In this document: positions 23,353 to 36,446 of the stretch, one piece after another
How the letters are laid out: each line of letters begins with the position of its first letter
How positions within the stretch are numbered: position 1 is the stretch's first letter
Origin: Owenia fusiformis
Lineage: Eukaryota; Annelida; Polychaeta; Sabellida; Oweniidae
Direction of reading: 5' to 3'
NCBI GenBank assembly: GCA_903813345.2
Contig: CAIIXF020000005.1
Coordinates: forward strand, 37,387,375 to 37,451,374
Length of the DNA: 64,000 nucleotides
Notes under the pieces: model-generated
Database searches by the model: none
Told to the model about the DNA's origin: nothing
Seen by the model: the letters and a program-made list of their open reading frames with translations, nothing else
Position numbers and translations under genes: made by a program

Positions 23353-24449
23353 TGTGTAAACTGATCAATGTATCTGAAAAACAAGGAGTTTGTGATGTAA
23401 ATTACCATGGGCTCTATCTAAATATCAAATTCACATAATTTTACAAATGGCTGCATTGTGTGATCTTCAGATATGAAGTTCATGTTGGCTTCTGTATAAA
23501 TAACACATCCATCATGCAAGGTAGATAATATCAACTCACTTCATGTTCATGTAGTTTGTAAATAAATGGTAGCGCAATTTGGGTCAGCTCTACATTTCAG
23601 AATTCGATTGGAATATAGGTTCATTTAACTATTATAAATGAATATTTAACAAAAATGTTACATGGAATCATTTGATGGAAGGTGTTTTCACATTATTGTC
23701 AAGTATCTGTCACACATCGGCGTAAATTAGTTTCAATCGATCCAGAATATGTGATTCATTGATGCATATCTTGGAAGTTGAACTCAAAAATCGCTCCAAA
23801 AAATCAGAGCAATAAAGAAACACTTATGTAGAGTTTAAACTTGTTGAACTACTCAAAGACATGTCTCTGGTTTGTCCTGAAAGTGAAACTGAATAAACAA
23901 GCGCAATCAAAGCAGTCAGACCTTATCTTCGGGCTAAGAAACAAATGTAAAATTTTGAAAGCATTGCCAAGAAAACAATATTTGAGATATTCATTACTCT
24001 ACCGACATTCATATTTATACGCTTAGGGGTCAGTTACATACCTAAATCTTCTTATAAGAAGAAAAACAAAATAGACAGGAAACCATGAAAATTTTACCGG
24101 AAATACATCTAAAAGCAGAACTTTATCATAATTGAAAAATTGCCCTGAAACAAAATCGAGACAACTTTCCTCAAATAATTTTGTTTGAGAAAACATATCA
24201 GTTCAAATTTAAATATTTCATGAAATTATAATTTTCTCATGATTGTTTACTGTGTTTATAATAATTCATTACATTAATGACTTTACTTCTTCGTTTCGGA
24301 AAGTTGACATTCGACGTGAACCGACAACCGCCATATTTGAAGTTTGTTTTTAATGATTTTCTTATCATTATTTCCAATTATCACCGTCATCAAAGGAAAC
24401 TTTTCGTTTTTGAAGTGTCATTACATATAAAACAGTATTTCAGACAGCC
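23353..24449. promoter_or_regulatory. Divergent CCNQ/POC1 intergenic region
   Basis: This 1.1 kb separates the start codons of CCNQ (-) and POC1 (+) and must hold both 5' UTRs and promoters, unless distal exons exist. No TATA box can be assigned with confidence. The clearest site is the X-box-like motif at its right edge. Confidence 0.5.
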
Positions 24450-24457
24450 ATGGCAAC
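24444..24457 (+). promoter_or_regulatory. RFX X-box-like site containing the POC1 start codon
   Basis: ACAGCCATGGCAAC matches the RFX consensus RYYNYYATRRNRAC at 13 of 14 positions; the ATG of POC1 is inside it. RFX factors control many ciliary and centriolar genes. Binding is inference. Confidence 0.45.
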
Positions 24458-27400
24458 CGTATTGGTAAGTATATATGTATTCTTGACGGACAAAATGACA
24501 CAAATATTCATGAGATTTTTTTTATTTTTCAACTTTTTCAACTTTCATTGCTAGGCTTAGGTGTAGACTATATCCTATTTAGTCTGAATTATATTCAGAC
24601 TATAAGGCACCTATGTTAAAGTTTGGTAATATGAAATATTTGTTTAAATAGGAAGTGCTATTCAAAATGGCCGATTGGTAAAATTAATTTGCTCATTTGT
24701 TACTTCAACTAGCTTTATTTCCACTTGACAATATGCTGTGTTACTTTTTATTGCATTTAATTGTACCTTACTATTTATTTGAAATTTTGTAATGTTTATT
24801 TTATTGAAGAAATGGTTCCTCTAATTGATAATTTTGTGCAAAAAATTTCACTGCAATTTCCACAGGAAAGTAGTACATCATAACAGACTGACTTCTAGTC
24901 AGTCTGTTGGATACATACTAGGCTTAGGTGCCTAAGCTTAGTGCTCGGCTGTTTCAGTCACAGATCCGGAGCCTGATCCAGCCCCTGTTGGTAGTAGGCT
25001 CAATGGATAAATAAGAAGATCGGACACAAACCAAAAATGGTACATCCAAAAAATACCCAAAAATACTCGTACTGACCTTTATCTTTACCATCTCTTAAAC
25101 TTTGAGGAGACCCTATCTGTTGCAAGACTAACGCCTGGCATAACCGTCACCATGTTATTCAGTGTTTTTTAAGTAGCGCAAGGATCCTGCCATGACCGTG
25201 GTAATGTTATCGTGAAAGCCTGGTATAACTGCGACAATGCTGTATTATATTGCAATGCCTGCCATGACCGTGACAATGTAATATAGTTCTGCAAGGCTTG
25301 GTATGACCGTAACAATGTAATATAGTATTGCAAGTTCAGGTAATGTAGAAATTTACGATTAGGACTGCTATAACCGTGACAATGTGTATTGCAAAGCCTG
25401 TCATGACCATGGGAATGTAATATAGTATTGCAAGGCTTGGTATGACCGCCATGGCAATGTGATATAGTATTCCAAGTTCGGGTATGAGAGTGGTAATGTA
25501 GAAATTTATGATTGCTATAATTGACCGTGACAATGTGTATTTGAAAACCTGGCATGACCATGACAATGTATTATGGGATCGCAAAGCCTGGTATGACCGT
25601 GACAATGTAATATAGTATTGCAATGCCAGGTATGAGGGTGGTAATGTAGAGATTCAGGCTTAGTTCTACTATGACCGTTATAATGTATTGCAATGACTAG
25701 TAAATATGTATGACATTAATGCCAGGAATATCCTTAACAATTTTAAGTGATCCTCATTACAATTAAACAGTTTAATACTATATGATCATGGTGTTTAACT
25801 ACCTTAATCATGTCAAAATCAAAATTACTACTATACATTAATATTCACATTCGCTTATAAACCACAATAAAGGCTACGGTCGCGCCAGGCTTCCACGATA
25901 ACACTTCCAGGGTCATGACAGGCCTTGCAATAGAATACAGCATTGTCACGGTTATACCAGCCTGTCACGGTTATACCAGGCTTACACGATAACACTACCA
26001 CAGTCATGGCAGGATCCTTGCGCTACTTAAAAAACACTGATTAACATGGTGACGGTTGTGGCAGGCGTAAGTCTTGCAATAGATAGCATGTGACTTTGAG
26101 TGATCAATATTTTATTCTTTATTTATTACCTAAAATCTTTCAATAAGTAGTCATTAGACCAATGTTTTGTTTTTCTAGGCATGATTTATTGGTTATCTTT
26201 ATGTCCCATCCAAAATGTTCCATCTCGAAATGAATAATTCTGTCTCGTTCAGAAATATTTTTGTCCTGTGACAAGTCATTACAGATCTACCCAATTTATT
26301 CCCATCTGTTTTAATCGAAAAATGTACAAATTATTCCTCATTGTTAAAGAAATGAGATGATGCCTGTGACAACCCGGGTCATAAATCATTTCAAACCTAC
26401 CACGCTGATCTTTTCACAACCAATCAGCAACTGGAAGGTCCACATGCTAAATGCGAGCTCATTAACTCTATGATTTTGTCAGAGAAAATGAAGTCGTCCG
26501 TTTTCGATGACGAACTCTGACTGGCTCGGTGAGATCTGACATATTGTAAACTGGAAGAGTGAAGACGAAGCTCTCTTTTAAGAAGCGAAGCCGAACAAAT
26601 GCAAACGGTACAATTAGAATGTACTAAGCTGGGACAAAATACTATTTATTTATTATTTTATAGTCATCATGCTATTATGTATGTTGCAGGAAGACCCTAC
26701 CCTTGAGCGGCATTTTAAAGGCCACAGGGATACTATTACCAGTCTTGACTTCAATCCAAATATGAAGCAGTTAGGTAAGCAATGATGAGATGTACTTTAC
26801 AGATGATGTATTTCTAAATTCAGTACTTATTCTATATCAATAGACTAGTTGCGAGTAAAAATAATCTTGATTTACGTCATTAAATATTCAAAATTCAGTC
26901 AAAGTGATGTCATATTTGAAATCTGCATGTAAAAGTACATCAAGAAATATGGTTTCGGAAATTATCTATCAACTTTGAAAATTTAATTTTTTTTGAAAAT
27001 GTGACTTCTTGTTCGGGTTGATTCCCCATAGACCCCATGTTACATAATCACAAAAAGTAAATTATCTTTTCTTGTATTGGACAGATAACATTTTCTGTTA
27101 CTGGACATATTTTAATTTGCATAACTATTAGATACATCAGGGTTATATGAAAATTGGACCACGCAAATAGATGTAATTTAAGTTAAAGGGAACTTTCTAC
27201 TATACCCGCCATGCTATCTGACCCGAACGAGCCACCTGGTGGTGAATCTGGTAACTACCTACTCGCACAAGCGTTATTGAATCAATTGAAGATTCAGCTT
27301 AAAAATTGTTTGATGAAGGTTGTAGCTCATGGTAGGCTTAGTTGCAGTATTGCAATCACTCATATGTCTTTCTGTCTGTTTGTCAGCAATTGGTGCAAGT

Positions 27401-30400
27401 TTTAACACCACTACAATTACAATTTTGTGTTTATTCATTTTTAGTAGAACAATCCCCCTATGACTTCCAGTTCAAAAGCAAATGCCTGATATAATCTCTT
27501 TGTTGTAGCATCTGGTTCTATGGACTCATGTCTTATGGTATGGAATTTTAAACCTCAGATGAGAGCATACAGATTCGTTGGCCATAAGGTAAGCATAGCA
27601 AACTTGGAGAATTGATGGCTAAATGGTAAGCTAGTAGCTAATAGTAATAGGGCTTTTGGTAGGAATGTTTTATCTCCATTTCAAGAACTCCTGGCAGAGT
27701 CCACTACTTAAAATCTCAAATATATTCTGAACTGTCTTGAATTATAAAATCAAATTTTTACTGATAGTATATTTGTTTAGAATATTACTTTACCAATATA
27801 TAGAGTATGTACTATCCACTATAAGTTAGAGTAAATTTTTTGAAATCTATGCTTCCTACAATATTCCTTGCTAGCTGTAAAGGTAGGTCAGTGGCGTAGC
27901 TGTAATGTACGGCAACATGCCTAAGTGGAGAATTTTTAATTTTACTTATCACTTATTCACCACAAAATACATGAGAAGCTCATGATGTTTTATAGATTGT
28001 TTGTTACTTGATTGTATGTAATTTCAGGATGCCATTCTTTCGGTGTGTTTCTCCCCCTCAGGACACTTAGTAGCATCAGCATCTAGGGACAAAACTGTCA
28101 GACTTTGGATACCTAGCGTGTAAGGATACTATAATCAATTCTCAAAGATGTTCACCTGTATTGTATTTTCCGGGTATTTTCATTATTTATGTATGTTTTT
28201 TGAGGTGAAGTGTACTTGATTCCAAATGAAAGTTACCAACATGTAAAGTGAATTATAATTTATAATGTTTCTTGAATGAGACACCTCTTAGTCAAGTCAA
28301 CATATATTTCGGTCCTGCAGTTTTTAAACAACTTTTCCACATCTCAATATTTAAAACAATTAATTCGAACATATATTGAGTTTAAAATATCTTTTCATCC
28401 TTTACATATATTTTGCAGAAAGGGAGAAAGCACAGTATTTAAGGCCCACACAGCGACAGTTCGTAGCGTTGATTTCTCCAGTGATGGGCAGTACATGTGC
28501 ACAGCCTCAGATGATAAAACAGTGAAACTCTGGGCCACACACAGGCAGAAGTTCCAATTCTCCCTCAGTCAGCATATGAATTGGGTCAGATGTGCAAAGT
28601 ATGTAGCACATTAGTCAAATAGCAGTTTTTTCTATTGTTCAGTTTCGTTCAGTATTATACCTAACACTGCAAGGTTTTTAAAAGACTGAGAATTGTTACA
28701 ATTTATAGACTTAGTGGGAGAATTTAATGAAGGCAGGAAATCAGATACCTCAGTTCTGAAAAAGATGTTCAACCGGATAAGTCAAATTCTGTCATGTCAC
28801 CGTGATAAGAAATGTATGTAGAAAAGTGTTTTAAAGAAATTATCAGAGAAAATTTGTAATATTTTGAAAAATTTAAATTTTAGAATCGTCAGCTAATGTC
28901 TTCCTTGCCCACCTTTTTGTTGTCTAATAATACTCAACATTCAATGAAAATTTTGCATAAAGATTGTCTTGAATGAATAGATACACTGCATTTTGTAAAA
29001 TATGCTTTAAGGATGGTAGTTAATGGTAGATTTATACTTTCATATTGGTACTCCTTTCCATGCGACTCTTTTGTGTGGCTGTTTTATACATTTACATGTA
29101 TTTTTTACTGCAGGTTTTCCCCAGATGGCCGTCTTATTGTTTCTGGCTCAGATGATAAAACTGTGAAACTTTGGGACAAGTCGAGCAAAGAATGTGTGCA
29201 TACATATTTTGAACACGGCGGGTGCGTATAATATTGTGTTATACAAATCGAACTTGGCTAAAAAGTTGATAAAATGATATGAATGAATGATATGATGAAT
29301 GGATGTTTTAAGAAAGTCAGAGAGGTAGGTACAAAATATGAAAAGGAAACATTTGTCAGGAATATTATTTCAAATGCGAGATCTATTATTAGCAATTATG
29401 CTTTCCTGTATCTCTATCTTTTATTTCTTATTTTGATATCAATAAAACAAACTATTGCTCATTTTGTTTACTTTATAAAATGTACTTTGTTGTTCAGGTT
29501 TGTCAATGATGTTGCGTTTCATCCAAGTGGTACATGTATTGCTGCAGCCAGTACAGACTCCACTGTGAAGGTGTGGGATATAAGAATGAACAAATTATTA
29601 CAACACTACACAGGTATTAACATTATACACTTTTGGAATCAGGGGTCCATTTTTGGTATGATTGTAACAAATCTTTATCATTATCCTTTTAAACGAACAA
29701 GATTTGAGACTAAATCATACAATATTTCTATGTTGATGCCTTGTAAAATATTAAATTAGTGATCCTGATCAAATGTTTTAATGCTCGTACTATCAAAGTG
29801 CAAAAATCACTTATTTTACACTGTCTACTCAATATGCTTCTAAGGCACAACAAATCTTAAAATGATATTGAACATGACACATATGACTGATACACCATAA
29901 GATATTGGTGTTTCTGATCAAATGTATTAAATGCTGAAACTGTCTAATTGCCAAAATTATATTCTACTGTTTGCTCAGTTGAGTTAAAATGTTATGCTTA
30001 TTTTCTAAAAATACTTCATTTCTTTTCAGCACACACTGCTGCAGTAAACAAACTATCATTCCATCAAAGTGGAAATTACCTCCTCACAGCCTCTGATGAT
30101 TCCACATTGAAGGTGCTTGACCTATTAGAAGGCAGATTATTCTACACGCTACATGGTCACCAGGTAAGACAAGTTCAGAAAGTTTTCTATTTTCAAACAG
30201 AATAAAGTGATCAAGAATTTAAGGCCCAAATTAATATCTGAAATAAAGTTGATAATAGGTTCCTAGGTAATCACAATGTGGAGTCAACTCATGGATTTTC
30301 CTAAATGATTTATGTAGATTTGACATCACATACAGGGTGTTCCATAAAGGTGACGTATTAATTTGTTATTAATTGCAAAGTGTGGAGTCTGGATTAAGCA

Positions 30401-32930
30401 CATCGTCCACTAGTAGGCCAAACCCATTGTGCTTCCTATTGGTTATGATATAATTCTTACAGTTTCCATGCAGAACTTATTACTAATTTTCAAAATCTTC
30501 TCACAATTCTGTTTGGAAACATTGCTGCCTACAAAGCATGACATGTAAATCTACCCAATATACCATAGTTTCCTTGGTTCACCAAAAGAGGTCAGGATTT
30601 ATTCGAAAGGTATATTCAGTGGAGTCATTCTTATCGATATGATTAATTTGCTGATGCTGAACCTTTTTGGACCACCCTGTAGATTAATGCATAGAAACAT
30701 ATACAAAACTGATGATAAACTATGTTATCCTCTTCTTTACAGGGGCCAACTTCAGCAGTTGCTTTCTCAAGGAATGGGGAATTTTTCGCATCTGGAGGGT
30801 CTGATGAACAGGTTAGTAAAAGTTTATGATTGAAGTACCTGTAATTTTAATCATTCTACACTTAATTTTTTTTTCATTGCATTGCATGGAATGGGCAGTA
30901 GCACTTCAAATAGACAAAGACTGAGAATAAATTTGGCCACATTTTGATTTATTTTATAGCTATGTTTTGTGCAGAATTGTTTTATTAGTATGATCAAGAA
31001 ATTGAAATGCATCAAATGTCAACGATTAAATTGATTTTAGGTTCTTGTTTGGAAGACCAACTTTGATCAAGTGGATTACAATGAAGTCCTACAAACACAC
31101 AGAGCTAGGTCAATGGAGGCTGCTCCCCCAACCATACATGACATCCCACCCCGTACCCCACCTAAATCACCATCTCGCCACACTGAATCAACTAAGGTAA
31201 ATATATAAGGGTTAATTGGATGAAGATTTATCTCCATGAACATTGGTTAATGAAAACACAGAATGAAATTCTGCGCTAACGGCTGATGTGAAAAAGTCAC
31301 TCCACCCTAGTGGGGATCAAATTCATGACCCCCTCGCTTTCAGGACGAGTGCTCTACCACTGAGCTGTGGAGCCGACTGACTTTTCCACATCAACGTTAC
31401 ATATATAGCATAAATTTATCTGAAAAACTTCAGAGACAAAGGTAGATGCATTGTATAAACTTGTACATAATGGAGTATAAATCTATATTTACAGTTAAAC
31501 CTAGGTTATTCAAATGTCAAGGGCCAAATATTCCATGCATGATGTCAGATTAAAAAATGGGACTGGAAAAAGTGTTCAGATTAGTGGATTGCATGTATTC
31601 ATTCCAGATAAACTTGAACTGAAAACTCAATTGAAATGGTACATATGTTTCATTTCAGAGATTTGATGCTCGCTCAGAGTTACGTAACATGTCAGATGTG
31701 ACACCAGGCGTGACAGACATTGGGCCTACTATGTTTTCGCAATCTCAGGTATAAATATATTTTCTAAATATCCAAAATGCTACAAATAATAAAGTGTTCT
31801 TTTGTCAATAATGTCCATTTAATTAAGTTTAACTATTTTTTTCAAGTGGGCATAACAATGATATTTACAAATACATGTATATCTTGTGAAAAAAAAAATT
31901 AATCTCATTTTTGTTTAAATATTAAATCTCCCTCCTCCTCACAACTATTTAGTTTTTGCGTCAAAATCAACATTTCACCAAATAGTAGTAATTATATTTC
32001 CCTTCCTACACATCTACATATATTCTGTTTAGACTTCTTCATGATTACTCCTTGGTATATAAATATCTAAGTACAAATGCCAAAGGGAAAGGACCAAAAA
32101 CTGTAAAGAAACCTTTCAAGAAAAGCAAACTCTAAGTATAAGCCTGTCATAAGAAAAAAAGGCCCTATACGTATATTATAATCTAACATGAAAAGAATGT
32201 CTAACATCCGTCTTCTCCCTCCAATTTCAAAATCCAGTTTACATTTAATCAATAGATAAAAAAGTGAATAATAAGATATATTTTAGGCAAATGGATCAGT
32301 AGCGAGCGGTCTTCAAGACCTAGACCTCACATCAGGAGACCAATCAGCGAGGACCTTCAGCACGACACAGACGCAGAAGTTAGAGGCGAAGAACATGCCC
32401 CCAGAGCTGGCCAATACCCTCGAACACATAGTGCAACAACTTGATATCATAACACAGGTAAATTTGATTGTCATGAAAAATCTGGTTCAAGTTAGATTCT
32501 AGCAGGTTGAATTGAATTAAGTGAACTTGGATGTTTTCATTCAAACTTATGGAACATATTGATACCTCAAAATACTGTTCCACAACGGAGTTGTTGAAAA
32601 TACAGAGGTTCATTTTTTATGGAATTGATAATTACATGTAGACTTTGAAAAATTGTTCCCGTTATGGATGTGTTCCACTAACAGAGGTGTTTACTTTACA
32701 GGTTTTACTGTACATCTCCAATACATAAACAATTCAAACTTAGCCTAACCTTGCTCTGTAGAGTAAGCCTCATCAGTTCAAGAAAATGCATGAATTTTCA
32801 AAATATATTTTCTATATATTTTCAGACTGTATCTATATTAGAGCAGAGGTTGACAATGACAGAAAACAAACTGAGAGAATGCCTTGACAACCAACAAAAA
32901 ATAACATTGCAAATTCGACCTACTGATTGA
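24450..32930 (+). CDS. POC1: POC1 centriolar protein: seven WD40 repeats plus C-terminal coiled coil
   Basis: Thirteen exons join in phase to 466 residues: 24450-24464, 26690-26774, 27509-27588, 28028-28119, 28419-28598, 29114-29221, 29498-29613, 30030-30163, 30743-30811, 31041-31196, 31659-31748, 32287-32457, 32826-32930. The start [17 protein letters not shown] is like vertebrate POC1A/B. WD40 repeats are visible as [58 protein letters not shown] and SDEQVLVW. A Pro/Ser-rich linker (exons 10-12) leads to the conserved C-terminal POC1 motif ([20 protein letters not shown]), a coiled coil. POC1 is a core centriole and basal-body protein needed for centriole stability. One gene probably predates the vertebrate POC1A/POC1B split. 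The first coding exon has only 15 bp and its intron exceeds 2 kb. I see no truncation or frameshift. Confidence 0.96.
24564..24917. mobile_element. Uninterrupted copy of the Mutator-like MITE (empty site)
   Basis: The ends TAGACTATATCC and GGATACATACTA match 19126-19976 in reverse complement, without the 476-bp insert. The flanking GGCTTAGGTG at 24554-24563 and 24921-24930 (with a chance CTA before each) is a target duplication of about 10 bp. It lies in POC1 intron 1. Confidence 0.85.
25113..26086. mobile_element. Foldback element with a minisatellite core, in POC1 intron 1
   Basis: Long inverted arms: CTATCTGTTGCAAGACT at the left and AGTCTTGCAATAGATAG at the right, continuing through the AGTAGCGCAAGGATCCTGCC region and its complement for over 130 bp. 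The centre (about 25190-25720) is a tandem array of the motif TATGACCGTGACAATGTAAT with a period of about 55-60 bp. Long ORFs here are by-products of the repeat. Confidence 0.85.
26837..27280 (+). mobile_element. MITE family A, copy 2 (POC1 intron 2)
   Basis: It contains GATTCCCCATAGACCCCATG, GAGCCACCTGGTGG and CTACCTACTCGCA, and has the same ends as copies 1, 3 and 4. It lies between POC1 exons 2 and 3. Confidence 0.8.
31299..31374 (-). ncRNA. tRNA-like sequence (SINE head or tRNA pseudogene)
   Basis: On the minus strand GGCTCCACAGCTCAGTGGTA opens a cloverleaf-like sequence with a good A box and an anticodon stem CTCGT/GCGAG around the loop CCTGAAA (anticodon TGA by position, but C at position 33). 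The T arm is near GGGGTCATGAATTTGATCCC. The acceptor stem pairs imperfectly with TGGAGTG. Flanking GATGTGGAAAAGTCA and its complement extend the stem. It lies in POC1 intron 10. The missing T33 and imperfect acceptor argue against a working tRNA. Confidence 0.6.
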
Positions 32931-34064
32931 GGATATATGGAACAATATAATTATTTATATTATAACACATACGTAATTGGTAGATCTTAGAAATCAGTGT
33001 GATCACAACTATAAGACAGTATGGGTGTACAGTAGAACCCAGTTGTCCCTGTGTTTTAAATCTGATTTGGATTATAATGATTACAGTTGAACATGTGCAT
33101 TTAAATGTCTGTAATATGAACACCTAGTAGTGTGAACACTTATGTTCGGTGTCATTTTTTATGCTGCCTTGACCCTCCATTTAACAAGACTGCTTAACTA
33201 TCTCAAGTCAGGATATGGCTTAGCCATATATACCAGTCAGTCATCAGGTTCCGTTCAAATTTCAACCAGGTCTTACTGTACATGTAATGTTGAACACATG
33301 TTGGGAATCTATGGAAATAGCATGCAACTTAGCTTTTCCACATAGATCATAAATGTTTCTGACTAAGCATTTAGTAATTTGACCATCTCTCTATATCCTG
33401 TTAGGAAAACACAGCTATAAATTTGCTATTTGCTCCTGTACTCCAGCCTACAAGTTGTATAGATGTTTTTATGGTACATTCTCAAAGAGCTTTGCCTTAT
33501 GACATTGTTTTGTGGCAATGGGTGTCTGTGGATGTATCTACAAGTAACGCCCAGTTGAATTTTCGATAAAAAGTATGATATTTATCACTGTCACTTATTA
33601 ATATGTGAAATGAAATTCTGTAAACTGTAAGCCTACGTACATCGTGGGCCATAAAGTGTATTGTACAAAAAACATTGAAAACCATTATCTTGTATAGTAT
33701 CACATTGTAAAAGCACATCCACATGTTGAATAATAATACCCAAAAATGAATGCTAATATAGAATGATGTAATATGTGCATGCAAACAATGAATGAACAAT
33801 GGACCAGGAGTAGATTGAGATCCTTAAAGGTGAAAGCTAACCCTTTTATGAGACATTGGAATCCTCAGTTAATGGTCTTGTCTGAATTTTAGAACTTAAA
33901 TTTTTTTAAAGCATGATCTCATCCACAACGATGTAAATAGTGTAAAATGTAAATATATAACATGTACATTTTGTATATACGTATGTATTGCATTATTCTA
34001 ATGATAAATTGCTATACCATAAATTTAGAGAGCCATACCTATATGAAACAGGATTTATAAAAGA

Positions 34065-34070
34065 AATAAA
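34065..34070 (+). terminator. Candidate poly(A) signal of POC1
   Basis: AATAAA about 1.1 kb beyond the stop codon, followed by an A-rich stretch. The 3' UTR would be 32931 to about 34090. Confidence 0.4.
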
Positions 34071-34711
34071 AAAATCAAGAAAAATCAATCATTGTTTTGT
34101 GTTGTAAAAAAACTACTAGACCATGAGTAACCCTTTATTATAAGAATATAAAAATTGTCCAAATTTTGGTCGCAATACCATGAAAAGAAGATTTATGCAT
34201 TTTGTAGAAAAGACACACCTTCCTTTTGTTTTCTGCCTACAAGCTAGTCTAACTTTTTCAAAGAGGTGACATTGTTATAGTCTCTTACTTTTTTGTGTTT
34301 GGAGCTTGGTGGTGGGTGTCAAACTGGGTAAGGGTGACAAATTGCAGGTGGTGACATTTTGCATGTTAATGCCTTGTTTAAACAATGATATAATCAGGAA
34401 ATTAAGCTTGCATTATAGCATTTTGATAATTGATGATTTGATTTCAGGTTGAATGTCCTTAAACACAAAACAAAACTTGTTTTCCATCTCATAAAATGTC
34501 TCACTGCCCTTCTCCACTTCCCCTTATTATTACGCTCTTCTCCGATGACGTATAAATCACAAAATTATTACATAGTTTTGAAATATTATATCATTATATT
34601 AACAGTAAACTGGCTAGACGTTTTTATGAAGCCATTCTTCTGATTTACAATAAATGTGAATGGTCAGCTGAAATTAGAATGGTGTATCTTAACTGAAATG
34701 ACTGAAATATA

Positions 34712-35050
34712 TACAGTAAAACCTATATATCTGAACACCTCTCTAATCTGAACACTTCTCTTATCTGAACACCTTTCTAATCTGAACACCTATTAATCTG
34801 AACACATTTTTGCTGTTTCCTTTTTATGTCACCACCACAATGGGTGGTACATTGCTCTGATCTCCAAATTTTTTTTCTGGATGGTGTTTGGCGGCTGATG
34901 TATCGTGGTTTGCATTCAACGCCTGTAACAAATGGCAGGTGTTGACATTGTGCATGTTAATGTCTTGTTTAATGTGCCATTGACTTTCATGTTATAAAGA
35001 GCTCAGTTCTGAACACTTGCCAATTAGAACACTTTGGATTAGACAGGTTC
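34712..35050. repeat. Degenerate mariner-like MITE interrupted by a GTCACCACC-family repeat
   Basis: TACAGTAAAACCT starts a run of TCTGAACACCT-type phrases like those at 49490. At about 34825-34975 a GTCACCACCACAATGGGTGG to GTTAATGTCTTGTTTAA block interrupts. The series resumes with TCTGAACACTTGCCAATTAG. Confidence 0.5.
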
Positions 35051-35269
35051 ACTGATGATATTAAAATACCGTATTCTCACTAACGAGCAAACAATGCAGT
35101 TTCCAAATTGAAATTTAAAAGGGTAAGATATTGAATAACCGCACATACATAAAATGGAGAAAAATATCAACAATCAACACCGATTATCTTTTTAAGTTGT
35201 TATTGTCAAGGTTTACATACTCCACAGCACCTGTATTTCTCTCTTTAATCATCCTGTGCAAATAATCTA

Positions 35270-36446
35270 ATCAACTAATTCATTGAAAGGTATCCCTCAG
35301 GGAAGTATTCTTGGTCCCTGTCTCTTCAATATCTTTATAAATGACATATTTCTAGCCTTGAAGAACTGTAATTTATATAACTATAATGCTGATGACAACA
35401 CAATCTCTGTGATTGGTGAAAACAAGCAATCAGTTCTTCAAGACCTGGAATCACAGTCTTCTCTTGCCATCAACTGGTTTAATCAAAATAAAATGCTGGC
35501 AAACCCTGATAAATTTCAGGCTATGGTGTTACAACGTTCAAGGATTAACTCCAATTTCCTCCCAGATACTCTAACTTTTGGCAATTCTTCAATTCAAACA
35601 GAGCAATCTGTGAAGGTCCTTGGAGTAACCATTGACAACAAGCTCACTTTAAACGATCATATTAAAGAATTATGCATTAAGGCAGCACGTCAAATCAATG
35701 CCCTTAAACGGCTTTCAAATTTATTAGACATGAAAAGTCGCATGACAATATTTAAGGCCTTTGTCTTGTCACACTTTAATTATTGCCCGGTAGTATGGCA
35801 CCACTGCGGCAAGACAAATGCTCTTAAACTTGAAAAGCTCCAAGAAAGATGTCTCCGATTTGTTTACAAGGACTATGAGTCTGATTATGATACTCTTTTA
35901 GACAAATCAGGCCTGCCCACCTTAACTCTAGGTAGACAAAGGCAGATAGCAATAGAAACTTTTAAAATCATAAATAATCAGTCTCCTAGTTACCTTAACG
36001 ACATGCTACAGGAGCGCACATCTAGTTACAATTTACGTCACAAAAATACTCTAAATGTTCCATCTTTCAATTCTGTAACACATGGCAGACACTCTTTTAG
36101 AGTTGATGCATGCTTCATATGGAACAATCTACCCAATGATCTCAGAAATTGTGTATCTCTCACAGAGTTCAAAAAACTAATTAAATCATGGAACGGTGAA
36201 AACTGCAAATGTGCAATATGTAAATGTAAAATGTAAACCTTTCAGATTCTCTGTGCCACTATATAAATGTATTTTAGCATGACATATGATTTTTTAGTAT
36301 TTATCTTGTTAACACTGTTACATGTTTTAAAATTTTATTTTAAAGATTTCTATGTCTAAATGTCGGTCAATAGCGCTTGCGCTAATGTTTATTGTACAAA
36401 AATTATCCGACTTGAAATAAAAATTGATATGATATGATATGATATA
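35270..36446 (+). mobile_element. 5'-truncated non-LTR retrotransposon (CR1/L2/Jockey group)
   Basis: The copy starts just before the GIPQGS motif of the reverse transcriptase and ends in a (TGATA)n microsatellite tail at 36425-36446, as LINEs of this group do. An in-frame TAA lies shortly upstream of the first motif, so truncation is near 35270. Confidence 0.88.
35283..36236 (+). pseudogene. Reverse transcriptase C-terminal fragment, open but 5'-truncated
   Basis: An uninterrupted 317-residue frame begins KGIPQGSILGPCLFNIFIND (RT domain) and continues through the catalytic region YNADDNT, then the thumb and C-terminal part (VKVLGVTIDNKLTLNDHI, FNYCPVVWHHCG, LEKLQERCLRF, YNLRHKNTL, FIWNNLPNDLR). 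The endonuclease and N-terminal RT are missing. In related elements the catalytic box is (F/Y)ADD; here an Asn codon stands between Tyr and ADD (TAT AAT GCT GAT GAC), which looks like a one-codon duplication. The lack of stops means the insertion is young. It is not translated from its own promoter as far as can be seen. Confidence 0.88.

Noticed and set aside
25169-25623. Overlapping minus-strand frames of 95 and 130 codons rich in His and Ser
   Set aside because: They are translations of the tandem array inside the POC1-intron foldback element; the same phrases repeat in several frames.
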